From positions 372,001 to 436,000 of the forward strand of contig NZ_SGWI01000004.1 in the NCBI RefSeq assembly GCF_004519405.1: a stretch of DNA of 64,000 bases, written 5' to 3'. Shown here piece by piece: positions 29,092 to 37,389 of the stretch; position 1 is the first letter of the stretch, and each line of letters begins with the position of its first letter. A program made the position numbers and the translations under genes. Under the pieces are notes generated by a model. It did not search any database. It was given only the letters and a program-made list of their open reading frames with translations, and was not told the DNA's origin. Source of the stretch: Pseudomonas sp. BCA17. Its GTDB lineage: Bacteria > Pseudomonadota > Gammaproteobacteria > Pseudomonadales > Pseudomonadaceae.

Positions 29092-29691
29092 TTATCCTCT
29101 CTTACGCAGAACGTAGACCCGCCACAATTTGGAGCCCGGGAGGAATTCCTGGTAACTCAGGACTTTGAAACCGGCCTCGCGGAATTCACCTTCCACCGTT
29201 TCGCGTGCATTCACCGACACGATCACCGTGTCGCGGCTGACCCGATGAAACTCGCGCAGCAACGTCAAGCGCACTTCACTGTCAAGGACGTGGCGAAACA
29301 ATTCCAGGCAGAAAATGCAGTCCACCGCATTCGCCGACAGGCCAATGGAAAACGCTGAGCCTTGAAAGGTCTTGATTCGCTTGAGCAGCGCCGCCGGGTG
29401 ATGGGTGCGCGCGTGGTCGAGCATGTTCTGCGAGTTGTCCGAGGCCAGGATCACCCGGTTGACGTGTTCGCCCAGCACGGGCCAGAACTGCCCCGAGCCA
29501 CAGGCCAGGTCAAGGATCAGCCCCGGCTCGCCCGCCACCTTCAACGCATGGCGCACCAGCCGAGCCGTGCGCCAGGCAGCCAGGCGCTGCAACAGCCCTG
29601 GCGGACGGGTGTCACCGCATACCCGGGCATGTTCACGGTCACAGCGTTCGGTGAATTCGATCTCGATGGAGGATGGTGGTTGTGGCGACAT
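29092..29691 (-). CDS. Class I SAM-dependent methyltransferase
   Basis: The 199-residue protein has motif I LILDLACGSGQFWPVL (about 58-73) and an acidic beta-2 end (ILASDNSQNMLDHA). FCLELFRHVLDSEVRLTLLREFHRV resembles UbiE/Methyltransf_11 proteins. The substrate is unknown. It stands alone upstream of rnd on the same strand, with a terminator between them. Confidence 0.85.
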   Translation of the reverse strand: MSPQPPSSIEIEFTERCDREHARVCGDTRPPGLLQRLAAWRTARLVRHALKVAGEPGLILDLACGSGQFWPVLGEHVNRVILASDNSQNMLDHARTHHPAALLKRIKTFQGSAFSIGLSANAVDCIFCLELFRHVLDSEVRLTLLREFHRVSRDTVIVSVNARETVEGEFREAGFKVLSYQEFLPGSKLWRVYVLRKRG

Positions 29692-29792
29692 CGCGGGCTC
29701 ATGTAGGCGAAACGGTAGTGAACGACCTTGATCCGCAGCTTAACCACTGCAACGTGAAAAAAAGGTCGAAACCGTCGTGACCACAAATCCTG

Positions 29793-31163
29793 TCAGGCCT
29801 GGTTCAGGTACCACCGCCAATCCTGCTCACCCACTTCCCCCATGAACTGGCGATATTCGGCGCGCTTGACCGCCAGGAACACCCCAAGGAACTCACTGCC
29901 GAATGCCTCTCGCGCCCAACTTGACGCCTCCAACGCACGCAGGGTGGTGAGCCAGTCAGTGGGCAATAGTTCCTTGGCCTGGGCGTAGCCATTGCCTTGC
30001 ACCGGCGCGCCGGGGTCGCGTTGTTCGCGGATGCCCCGATGGATGCCGGCCAGAATCGCGGCGGCAGCCAGGTAAGGGTTGGCATCGGCGCCGCAGATGC
30101 GGTGCTCGATATGCCGCGAGTGCGCCGGGCCACCGGGAACGCGCAGGCTGACGGTACGGTTGTCCACCCCCCAGGTGGCGGCCAGGGGCGCATAGCTGTT
30201 GGTCTGGAAACGACGGTAGGAGTTGGCGTTGGGGCAGAACATCAACAGCGAGTCGAGCAAGGTGCTGAGCATGCCGCCCACCGCCTGGCGCAGCAGCGGT
30301 GTGCCGTCGGCGGCTTCGCTGGCAAACAGGTTGTTCCCCTGAGCGTCCGCCAGGCTGACGTGCATGTGCATGCCGGTGCCTGCCAGGTTGTCGAACGGCT
30401 TGGCCATGAAGCAGGCGGTCATGCCGTGTTTATGGGCCACACCTTTGACCAGGCGTTTATAGCGCACCGCTTCATCCATGGCTTGCAGCGCATCAAAACG
30501 ATGCTCCAGGGTGATTTCCACCTGGCCTGGGGCGTATTCGGAGATCGCCGTACGCGCCGGGATGCCTTGCAGTTTGCAGGCACTGTAGAGGTCGGCGAGA
30601 AACGGCTCGATCTGCTCAAGCTCGCGCAGGCCATACACCTGGGTAGAGCGTGGGCGATTGCCGTCCACATCCCGCGCCGGTTGCGGGCGGCCGTTATTGT
30701 CGGGCTTCTGGTCGAGCAGGTAGAACTCCAGCTCCGCCGCCATCACCGGGTAATACCCGTCAGCGTTCAACCCATCGATGACTTTGGCCAGTAAATGCCG
30801 AGGGTCGGCCACAGTGGCGGGCAAGCCTTCGGTGGGGTGCATGCTGACCTGCACGGCCGCCGTCGGGATCAGCCGCCATGGCATCCGCTGCAAGCTACCG
30901 CTGAGCGGATAGGCGCGGCAGTCGATATCACCGACGTCCCACACCAACCCCGAGTTTTCCACATCATCACCGTTGATGGTCAGGCCGAGGATCGTGCTGG
31001 GCAATGGCCGACCACTCTCGTACACCGCCAACAGCTCATCGCGGTGCAGCAACTTGCCGCGCGGTACGCCGTTATTGTCGAGGATAAACAGTTCGAACAT
31101 CTCGATGTCCGGGTTGTGTTCAAGGAACGCTTGGGCTTCGTGCAAGCCGGCAAAAACACTCAT
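29793..31163 (-). CDS. Glutamine synthetase family protein (gamma-glutamylpolyamine ligase-like)
   Basis: The 456-residue product has the GS catalytic domain: MAAELEFYLLD (metal Glu), TAISEYAPGQVEITLEH, FDNLAGTGMHMHVSL, NSYRRFQTNSYAPL and RVPGGPAHSRHIEHRICGADANPYLAAAA. The lack of a GlnA-type adenylylation loop and the length fit the GlnA3/PuuA/SpuI group, which gamma-glutamylates putrescine or other amines. ATG 31163 (MSVFAGLHEA) is preferred; ATG 31175 adds four residues. No other polyamine gene is adjacent, so the substrate is open. Confidence 0.85.
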   Translation of the reverse strand: MSVFAGLHEAQAFLEHNPDIEMFELFILDNNGVPRGKLLHRDELLAVYESGRPLPSTILGLTINGDDVENSGLVWDVGDIDCRAYPLSGSLQRMPWRLIPTAAVQVSMHPTEGLPATVADPRHLLAKVIDGLNADGYYPVMAAELEFYLLDQKPDNNGRPQPARDVDGNRPRSTQVYGLRELEQIEPFLADLYSACKLQGIPARTAISEYAPGQVEITLEHRFDALQAMDEAVRYKRLVKGVAHKHGMTACFMAKPFDNLAGTGMHMHVSLADAQGNNLFASEAADGTPLLRQAVGGMLSTLLDSLLMFCPNANSYRRFQTNSYAPLAATWGVDNRTVSLRVPGGPAHSRHIEHRICGADANPYLAAAAILAGIHRGIREQRDPGAPVQGNGYAQAKELLPTDWLTTLRALEASSWAREAFGSEFLGVFLAVKRAEYRQFMGEVGEQDWRWYLNQA

Positions 31164-31564
31164 GGCAATTCTCATACGGTTGTATCAGGCAGGCGCACAG
31201 GCGCCGCCGTTCAGATGCGCACAGGTGCGCGTCATCCATGGGGCGGATCAACGTACGAGAGGGGTATCGGGTGGGCGGGCATGACGGCAGTGGAACAGTG
31301 CCCAGAATGCCAGCTCGGATGGCAGCGCCTCGACGACCGTCGAACCGCTCGGCACCACAGCGCCAGGCGATGTCTCGGGGTGAGTGTCGGGGGAACCATC
31401 CATGTGTAAGCCACAGTGAGCTAGAGGCCTGCCAGCGTCACACGCACACAACGGTTGTTCAATTCAGGGTTGGCGGAGTTTGGTTGCAACTCGGCTAAAC
31501 ATTGCTATCCCCCGGCCCGCTGGAAATAATGACGGCCCCGCCCATGCCCCAAGGACTCGACCGC
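31164..31564. other. 401-bp divergent intergenic region
   Basis: This is the gap between the GS-like gene and the PheC-like gene, which point away from each other, so it should hold both promoters. I see a small perfect palindrome GCGCACAGGTGCGC at 31217-31230 that could be an operator. I see no convincing short gene. Open frames here have no ribosome-binding site and an unlikely composition. Confidence 0.5.
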
Positions 31565-32329
31565 ATGAAAGCTCCACTGGCCTTCTGTCTATTGGCAAGT
31601 CTGACCTCCTACGCCCTGGCCGATTCGCGCCTGGACGATGTGCTTCAACGCGGCACGCTGGCCGTCTGCACCACCGGCGACTACAAGCCTTACTCCGCGC
31701 TGCGCGCCGACGGCGGCTATGAAGGCATCGACATTGCCATGGCCGAATCCTTGGCCAAGAGCCTCAACGCGAAGATCCATTGGGTGCCCACCACCTGGAA
31801 AACCCTGATGCCGGACTTCCTCGCCCAACGTTGCGACATCGCCGTGGGCGGCATTTCCGTGTCGCTGGAACGCCAGAAAAAAGCCTTTTTCAGCCAATCG
31901 CTGGGCGTCGACGGCAAGATCCCGTTGGTGCGCTGCGCCGATGTGCAACGCTACCAGACCGTCGAGCAGATCAACCAGCCGCAGGTGCGCGTAATCGAGC
32001 CCGCCGGCGGCACCAATGAAGTATTTGCCCGTGCCCATCTGGGCCAGGCGCAGATACGCCTGCATGACAATGTGACGATTTTCGATGAACTGCTGGCGGG
32101 CAAGGCCGACGTGATGATCACCGATGCCAGCGAAGCGCGTTACCAGCAAAAACAGAAACCCGGGCTGTGCGCGGTCAATCCGCAGCAGCAAATGCAGTAC
32201 AGCGAAAAAGCCTTCCTGCTGCCCCGCGATGATGTAGCGTGGAAAAGCTACGTCGATCAATGGCTGCACCTGAGCGTGGCCACCGGGGAGTACGAGCGCA
32301 TCGTCAGTCAATGGCTGGCGGCGCCCTGA
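31565..32329 (+). CDS. PheC-like periplasmic protein (cyclohexadienyl dehydratase / solute-binding fold)
   Basis: The 254-residue protein has a signal peptide (MKAPLAFCLLASLTSYALA) and a type 2 periplasmic-binding fold. Segments such as RLDDVLQRGTLAVCTTGDYK, GGISVSLERQ, PAGGTNEVFARAHL, DASEAR and YVDQWLH closely resemble Pseudomonas cyclohexadienyl dehydratase PheC, which turns prephenate or arogenate into phenylpyruvate or phenylalanine. The TDASEAR Glu aligns with the Glu region implicated in PheC catalysis. It could instead be a plain amino-acid-binding protein; no ABC genes are nearby. The start ATG 31565 follows AAGGA. Confidence 0.75.
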   Translation: MKAPLAFCLLASLTSYALADSRLDDVLQRGTLAVCTTGDYKPYSALRADGGYEGIDIAMAESLAKSLNAKIHWVPTTWKTLMPDFLAQRCDIAVGGISVSLERQKKAFFSQSLGVDGKIPLVRCADVQRYQTVEQINQPQVRVIEPAGGTNEVFARAHLGQAQIRLHDNVTIFDELLAGKADVMITDASEARYQQKQKPGLCAVNPQQQMQYSEKAFLLPRDDVAWKSYVDQWLHLSVATGEYERIVSQWLAAP

Positions 32330-32378
32330 GCTACAGCCGTCTACGCTGTTGTCACATCAATAAGAATGAGGACGGGGC

Positions 32379-33215
32379 ATGAAGGGATTACTCAGAATCA
32401 CCTGGCTGTTGCTGTTGTGTTTCAGCCAGGTGCACGCGGCCACGCAGGACGAGGACGCCCAGGCGGCCAAGCATCTGCTGGAAAAAGCCCTGGCTTACTA
32501 CCAGAACAACGGCGACAAGGCCTTCGCGGCGTTCAGCCGCCAGGGCGAGTTTATCGACCACGACCGCTACGTATTTGTGGTCGACACCCAGGGTGTGCTG
32601 CTGGCCAGCGGCGGGCCTTCCTCCGCCTTGATCGGGCGCGATGTGTCCGAGCTACTCGGCCCGGACCTGCAAGCCTCGTTCAAACAGGCGCTGGCCGTGC
32701 CGGAAGGCCAGGGTATCCAGCAGGCCGACTACCGCTGGCAGAACTGGAACGATGGCAAGGTCGAACACAAGCACGTGTTCTATCAGCGCGTGGGCCAGCG
32801 CATCCTGGCGGTGGGTTACTACTTGCCACGGGCTACGCCGGAACAGGCGCGAGCATTGCGCGACAAAGCGGTGAAAGCGCTGGTCAAGGATGAGGCCGGT
32901 ACGCTCAAGGCGATCAACTCACTGGAAGGCGGCTTCCTGCAGGATGATCTGTATGTGTTCATCGTGGACCTGGACACCCGGCGCTATGTGGCCCACGGCA
33001 CCAACCTGCGGCTGGTCAATACTGACTTCAGCAAGATCAAGGACCCGGACGGCAAGCCCGTCGGCGAGCCGATCCTGCATCTGATGGCCCAACAGGACCA
33101 GAGTGAATACAAATACCGCTGGAAAAACCCGGTGACCGACAAGGTCGAGAACAAGCATGCGTACCTGCGCAAGGCCGGGCATTTCATGGTGGCGGTGGGT
33201 TACTACAGCCCTTGA
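32379..33215 (+). CDS. Exported double-Cache protein
   Basis: The 278-residue protein has a signal peptide (MKGLLRITWLLLLCFSQVHA) and two tandem similar units. Unit 1 (about 30-150) has RYVFVVDTQGVLL and later HKHVFYQRVGQRILAVGYYLP. Unit 2 (about 165-278) has LYVFIVDLDTRRYV and NKHAYLRKAGHFMVAVGYYSP. This is the single-Cache_2 sensor unit duplicated, with no transmembrane or signalling domain after it. It is therefore probably a free periplasmic ligand-binding protein. It starts 49 bp after the PheC-like gene and is likely co-transcribed with it. Confidence 0.85.
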   Translation: MKGLLRITWLLLLCFSQVHAATQDEDAQAAKHLLEKALAYYQNNGDKAFAAFSRQGEFIDHDRYVFVVDTQGVLLASGGPSSALIGRDVSELLGPDLQASFKQALAVPEGQGIQQADYRWQNWNDGKVEHKHVFYQRVGQRILAVGYYLPRATPEQARALRDKAVKALVKDEAGTLKAINSLEGGFLQDDLYVFIVDLDTRRYVAHGTNLRLVNTDFSKIKDPDGKPVGEPILHLMAQQDQSEYKYRWKNPVTDKVENKHAYLRKAGHFMVAVGYYSP

Positions 33216-33234
33216 TCCGGGGTGGAGTGCAATC

Positions 33235-33264
33235 AAATGTGGGAGCACGCCCTCGCCCACATTT
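33235..33264. repeat. Imperfect REP-type hairpin
   Basis: AAATGTGGGAGC near 33235 pairs imperfectly with CTCGCCCACATTT ending about 33264. It lies between the convergent Cache and DHA2 exporter genes. Confidence 0.5.
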
Positions 33265-33282
33265 CGCGCTTCATCCTGTCAG

Positions 33283-34800
33283 TTATCGAGCTTTATCTTC
33301 GCGGCCACGCAACAGGCGATTCGGCATCGCAATCGCCGCCGCCAGCCCCAGCAACGACACTGCCGCACTCACCATCAACAGATGCCTGAACGTCACCGCC
33401 AACTCGCCGCGCAGGGCATCCCGGGCCGGGCCTGGCGCGGCGTTCAGGCCATCGAGCAACACGTTGCCGGAACTGCCCTCTGCAACCAACGAACCGCTGG
33501 CCAGGTGGGCAAAGGTGGAGTCCTGCAACAGCGCCAGCAACAGTGCCGACATACACGCCACCCCAACCGCCCCGCCCAACGAACGGAACAGGTTGGTGGT
33601 GCTGGTGGCGACGCCGATGTCCCGTTGTTCAACGGAGTTTTGTGTGCCGACCAGGGAGGTCGGGAACTGCATGCCGGCAGCGATTCCGCACAGCAGCATA
33701 AAGATCGCCGTCAGCCCGACCGCCTGCGGTGCGCTGTAGGCCATGCCAAGGATGGCGAAAGGACTCAACAGCGCGCCGGTGAGAATCATCGGTTTATAAC
33801 GACCGGTCACCGAGGTCATGCGCCCGGCAAAGTAGGCGCCCATCGGCAAGCCCATGGCCAGCGGCAGCAGGTGCAAGGCTGCGCTGTCGGCCCCCGAGCC
33901 GGTCACCGTCTGATAACGCAAGGGCATCAATACCGTCAGGGAAATCGCCTGGAAGCTGGTGAAGAAAATCGTGCACCAGCACAGCACCGCGCTGCGGTTG
34001 GCGAACAGGTGCATGGGCAGCAACGGCTCGCGTGCGCGGCGTTCGTGCCACACAAATACGCTCAGCGCCACCAACGCACAGGCCAACAACCCCAGCACCT
34101 GCTCATCGCGCCAATGATGGCCCTGGCCGATTTCGGTGATGCCCAGCAACAAGGCCGTCAGGCCGATGATCATCAGGACGGTGCCGAGGTAGTCGATGAT
34201 CGGTGTGCGTTGCGGCACCGGCAGCCCTACCAGCGTGCGATGGGCCACATACCAGGCACCGGCGCCCAGCGGCAGGTTGATCAAAAATACCCAGCGCCAG
34301 GACAGATACTCGGTCATATAACCGCCCAACACCGGCCCGGCCACACTCGCCACCGCGTACATGCTGCTGAAATAGCCCTGATAACGCCCCCGCTCGCGAG
34401 GTGGGATGATATCGCCGATGATGGCCTGGCTCACCGAGATCATTCCGCCGGCGCCGATGCCCTGGAGAATCCGCGCCAGCACCAGTTGCTCCATGCTTTG
34501 CGCCATGCCGCAGAACAATGAGGCCAGGGTGAACACGCCCATGCCGATCAGCATCATCGGCCGCCGCCCGTACAAGTCGCCGAGCTTGCCGTAGATCGGC
34601 ACCGCCACCGTCATCGCCACCATGTAGCCGGAGATCACCCAGGCCAGCAGGTTGACGTCATGGAACTGCGAGGAAATGGCCGGCATCGACACGGCCACAA
34701 TGGTCTGGTCCAGGGCGCCGAGGAAGATCGCCATCATCAGGGCGACGAGCACGCTGCGTACGGCGGGAACGGATGGGGCAGGCTGATTCAGGTGGGTCAC
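33283..34800 (-). CDS. MFS transporter, DHA2 (EmrB/QacA, 14-TMS) family
   Basis: The 505-residue protein has about 14 hydrophobic helices, the DHA2 motif LGALDQTIVAVSMPAI in helix 1, motif A GKLGDLYGRRPMM, and motif C near VLARILQGIGAGGMISVS. It is expected to be a proton-driven exporter of drugs or aromatic compounds. GTG 34800 (VTHLNQPAPS) behind GAAGGTT is the best start; the longer frame overlaps pobA. It lies 67 bp after pobA on the same strand, which suggests a link to aromatic-acid metabolism. Confidence 0.88.
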   Translation of the reverse strand: MTHLNQPAPSVPAVRSVLVALMMAIFLGALDQTIVAVSMPAISSQFHDVNLLAWVISGYMVAMTVAVPIYGKLGDLYGRRPMMLIGMGVFTLASLFCGMAQSMEQLVLARILQGIGAGGMISVSQAIIGDIIPPRERGRYQGYFSSMYAVASVAGPVLGGYMTEYLSWRWVFLINLPLGAGAWYVAHRTLVGLPVPQRTPIIDYLGTVLMIIGLTALLLGITEIGQGHHWRDEQVLGLLACALVALSVFVWHERRAREPLLPMHLFANRSAVLCWCTIFFTSFQAISLTVLMPLRYQTVTGSGADSAALHLLPLAMGLPMGAYFAGRMTSVTGRYKPMILTGALLSPFAILGMAYSAPQAVGLTAIFMLLCGIAAGMQFPTSLVGTQNSVEQRDIGVATSTTNLFRSLGGAVGVACMSALLLALLQDSTFAHLASGSLVAEGSSGNVLLDGLNAAPGPARDALRGELAVTFRHLLMVSAAVSLLGLAAAIAMPNRLLRGREDKAR

Positions 34801-34867
34801 GGCAGAACCTTCGAGCAGAGCCCGCCAGGCAGGAAAGGCCGGCGGGAATGCTCGATACGATAGCAGG

Positions 34868-36061
34868 CTACTCGATAGCTTCGTAAGGAAGTCCGACGTA
34901 ATTTTCTGCGATGGTTTTACGGCCCGCCTGCGAATGGATGAAGTATTCGAGTTCACTCTGTGCAATCCGCTGACTGAAGCCGTCCGCTTCCGGAAACTCA
35001 TGCAGCATCGAGGTCATCCACCAGGAAAACCGTTCGGCCTTCCAGACGCGACGCAAGCAGATGGCGGAATACTTATCCAGCAAGTCCACCCGCCCTTCGC
35101 GGTACACCTTGAGCAAGATCCGATACAACGTACTCACATCACTGGCCGCCAGGTTCAGGCCCTTGGCGCCGGTCGGTGGCACGATGTGCGCGGCATCCCC
35201 CAGCAGGAACAGGCGCCCGTACTGCATCGGCTCCACCACGAAGCTGCGCAATGGCGCGATGCTTTTCTCGATCGACGGGCCGGTGACCAACTGTTGCGCA
35301 AGCGGACCCGGCAGGCGTTTTTTCAGTTCGTCCCAGAAGCGCTCGTCCGGCCATTCTTCCAGCGATTCGTCCACCGGCACTTGCAGGTAATAGCGGCTGC
35401 GGGTCGGTGAACGCATGCTGCACAGGGCGAAGCCGCGCGCGTGTTTGGCGTACACCAGTTCGGCATGGATCGGCGGCGTGTCGGCCAGGATGCCCAGCCA
35501 ACCGAAGGGGTAGACCCGTTCGAAGACGTTGAGCGATTCGGCCGGAATCGACTGCCGGGCCACGCCGTGGAAACCGTCGCAACCGGCGATGTAGTCGCAC
35601 TCCAGGCGAAAGGTTTCGCCCTGATGTTCGAAGGTCAGCCAGGGACGTTCACTTTTCAGGTCATGGGGCTGCACATTGGACGCTTCGTACAACGTCACGG
35701 CGCCAGCAGCGGCGCGGGCCGCCATGAGATCGCGGGTGACTTCGGTCTGGCCGTAGATCATGACCGATTGGCCATCGGTCAGGGATTTGAGGTCGATGTG
35801 GGTCAGCTCGCCATTGAGTGCCAACTCGAAACCATCATGCACCAGCCCTTCGGCGTCCATACGTCGGCTGACGCCCGCCTCGCGCAGCAGGTCGACCATG
35901 CCCTGCTCCAGCACCCCGGCGCGGATGCGGCCTTGCACGTAATCGGCACTTTGACGCTCTAGGATGAGGGTCTGGATACCCGCGTTATGCAACAACTGGC
36001 CGAGCAACAATCCGGAAGGACCGGCACCGATGATGGCGACTTGAGTATTCAGCGTTTTCAT
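34868..36061 (-). CDS. pobA: 4-hydroxybenzoate 3-monooxygenase
   Basis: FAD flavoprotein that hydroxylates 4-hydroxybenzoate to protocatechuate with NADPH and O2, feeding the beta-ketoadipate pathway. The 397-residue product shows the FAD motif VAIIGAGPSGLLLG, the DG-type segment YIAGCDGFHG, and GDAAHIVPPTGAKGLN. Active-site tyrosines occur in the RSRYYLQVP region. The length matches PobA (394). The start MKTLNTQ at 36061 is preferred to GTG 36073. It is divergent from an AraC-type activator with inverted repeats between them. Confidence 0.95.
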   Translation of the reverse strand: MKTLNTQVAIIGAGPSGLLLGQLLHNAGIQTLILERQSADYVQGRIRAGVLEQGMVDLLREAGVSRRMDAEGLVHDGFELALNGELTHIDLKSLTDGQSVMIYGQTEVTRDLMAARAAAGAVTLYEASNVQPHDLKSERPWLTFEHQGETFRLECDYIAGCDGFHGVARQSIPAESLNVFERVYPFGWLGILADTPPIHAELVYAKHARGFALCSMRSPTRSRYYLQVPVDESLEEWPDERFWDELKKRLPGPLAQQLVTGPSIEKSIAPLRSFVVEPMQYGRLFLLGDAAHIVPPTGAKGLNLAASDVSTLYRILLKVYREGRVDLLDKYSAICLRRVWKAERFSWWMTSMLHEFPEADGFSQRIAQSELEYFIHSQAGRKTIAENYVGLPYEAIE

Positions 36062-36096
36062 TATTTTTATCACCCGCAGGCTTCACCCGAACTGAT

Positions 36097-36143
36097 CAAG
36101 TGAAAGAGTTGTCATTGGTCTTGTGGCTGACATTTTTCACTTG
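36097..36143. promoter_or_regulatory. Inverted repeat in the pobA-pobR divergent promoter region
   Basis: CAAGTGAAA (36097-36105) and its exact inverse TTTCACTTG (36135-36143) flank a 29-nt spacer in the 180-bp gap. Centre spacing is about 38 bp, close to four helical turns, so two copies of an activator such as the AraC-type protein could bind on the same face. No experiment is implied. Confidence 0.5.
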
Positions 36144-36241
36144 AGCGGGCAGCATAAGAAGGTGAGAACTGCCATAAAGCCTGCGCTTTTTGCCAATTTG
36201 GGCGATTACCGCACTACTGTCCTGAGTATCGGATTGAAACC

Positions 36242-37117
36242 ATGACCAATACCGCGATTCCGGTCTTCAAGCTTTACGGGGAAAGCCAGCAATGGCCAAC
36301 CCCCGATTTGTTGCACTGCGAAACCATTTCCCGAAGGAGTCGGGAATACCAGTGGGAAATCCAACCCCACCGGCACGCGGATCTGTGCCAGTTACTCTAC
36401 GTCCACAAAGGCCAGGCGCACCTGGAAATCGAAGGCCAACGCACCACGCTCAACGAGGCCACCCTGCAAGTCCTGCCGCCCATGTGTGTGCACGGGTTCA
36501 GGTTTGCCGAAGAGGTGGAAGGCTACGTGGTGACTCTGTCGGCGCCATTGGTGAGCCACCTGCAGGCGCAGTTGGGCGCCACGGCCGGAGGCCTGCAGAC
36601 GCTGGGAAATTATCCGGCAGGTAAAGACGCCGATTACCTCAACGCGCAGTTCGCCCGCCTGCAGGACGAATACGCCGACGAACAACCGGCACGCGAAATG
36701 ATGATGCATGCTCTGGTCAGCGTGCTGCTGGTGTGGATCAGCCGCCAGGCGATCCAGCGCCGCCATCCGCGCGCGCCCAGGGGCCGCGAGTATTTTCGCC
36801 GGTTCACCCAGTTGGTCGAACAGCATTACCGCGAACACCCCAAGATTGAAGACCTGGCTCACAAGCTGGGCATCTCGGTCTCACACCTGAACGGGACGTG
36901 TCGGGAATTGGGCGGCCAACCGGCGTTGCAGATCATGCACGACCGCCAGTTGCTGGAAGCCAAGCGCTTGCTGACCTACACCAGCATGACCATCAATGAA
37001 ATGTCGGAGGTGTTGGGGTTTTCCGACCCAACCAATTTCTCCCGGCTGTTTCGTCGACGGGTCGGGTTCTCGCCCAAGGCGTTTCGCGAGCAATTAAAGG
37101 CCGATCAGCCTACCTGA
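36242..37117 (+). CDS. pobR: AraC-family regulator, probable activator of pobA
   Basis: The 291-residue protein has an N-terminal cupin effector domain (EIQPHRHADLCQLLYVHKG, then LEIEGQRTTLNEATLQVLPP) and a C-terminal AraC double helix-turn-helix (IEDLAHKLGISVSHLN, then MTINEMSEVLGFSDPTNFSRLFRR). Its divergent position next to pobA matches the AraC-type PobR/PobC of pseudomonads, which activates pobA with 4-hydroxybenzoate. Its 3' end overlaps a small gene on the other strand by 8 bp. Confidence 0.88.
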   Translation: MTNTAIPVFKLYGESQQWPTPDLLHCETISRRSREYQWEIQPHRHADLCQLLYVHKGQAHLEIEGQRTTLNEATLQVLPPMCVHGFRFAEEVEGYVVTLSAPLVSHLQAQLGATAGGLQTLGNYPAGKDADYLNAQFARLQDEYADEQPAREMMMHALVSVLLVWISRQAIQRRHPRAPRGREYFRRFTQLVEQHYREHPKIEDLAHKLGISVSHLNGTCRELGGQPALQIMHDRQLLEAKRLLTYTSMTINEMSEVLGFSDPTNFSRLFRRRVGFSPKAFREQLKADQPT

Positions 37118-37289
37118 GCGCGCTGAAACTGCCGGTGCGGGGCACGCATTGGTCCTGGTGACAACTGATCGCGAAAGCCGCCGGTTGCAGGCGCGTTTGT
37201 TCAACGCGGTAGGCGGCAGTCCCGTACAGCGCGGTGGCGAATGCGCTGAGGGTGAAAATCATCAGGTACTTTCTGGTTTTGATGCTCAT
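37110..37289 (-). CDS. Small exported or membrane protein, 59 residues
   Basis: An open frame begins ATG AGC ATC AAA ACC and encodes MSIKTRKYLMIFTLSAFATA at the N-terminus, a signal-peptide or membrane-anchor profile. A short polar region with two cysteines (SCHQDQC) follows. AGAGGT lies 7 nt before the ATG. The stop lies within the last codons of the convergent pobR. I do not recognise the family. The two-Cys tail could form a disulfide in the periplasm. Confidence 0.55.
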   Translation of the reverse strand: MSIKTRKYLMIFTLSAFATALYGTAAYRVEQTRLQPAAFAISCHQDQCVPRTGSFSALR

Positions 37290-37389
37290 GGCACAGACCT
37301 CTGAACGGATCTAGACAGTGCTGTTTAAAGCATAGGTCAGTCAGGGCGAGTTGCCATTATCGGGCGTCATTCAATAGATTGATGTCGGT

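Noticed and set aside
31238..31498. 86-codon frame in the 401-bp divergent gap
   Set aside because: No ribosome-binding site, Arg-rich atypical composition; more likely promoter DNA.
33157..34521. 454-codon + strand frame across the DHA2 exporter
   Set aside because: Composition is Gln/His/Arg-rich, the mirror of membrane-helix codons; the exporter is on the minus strand.
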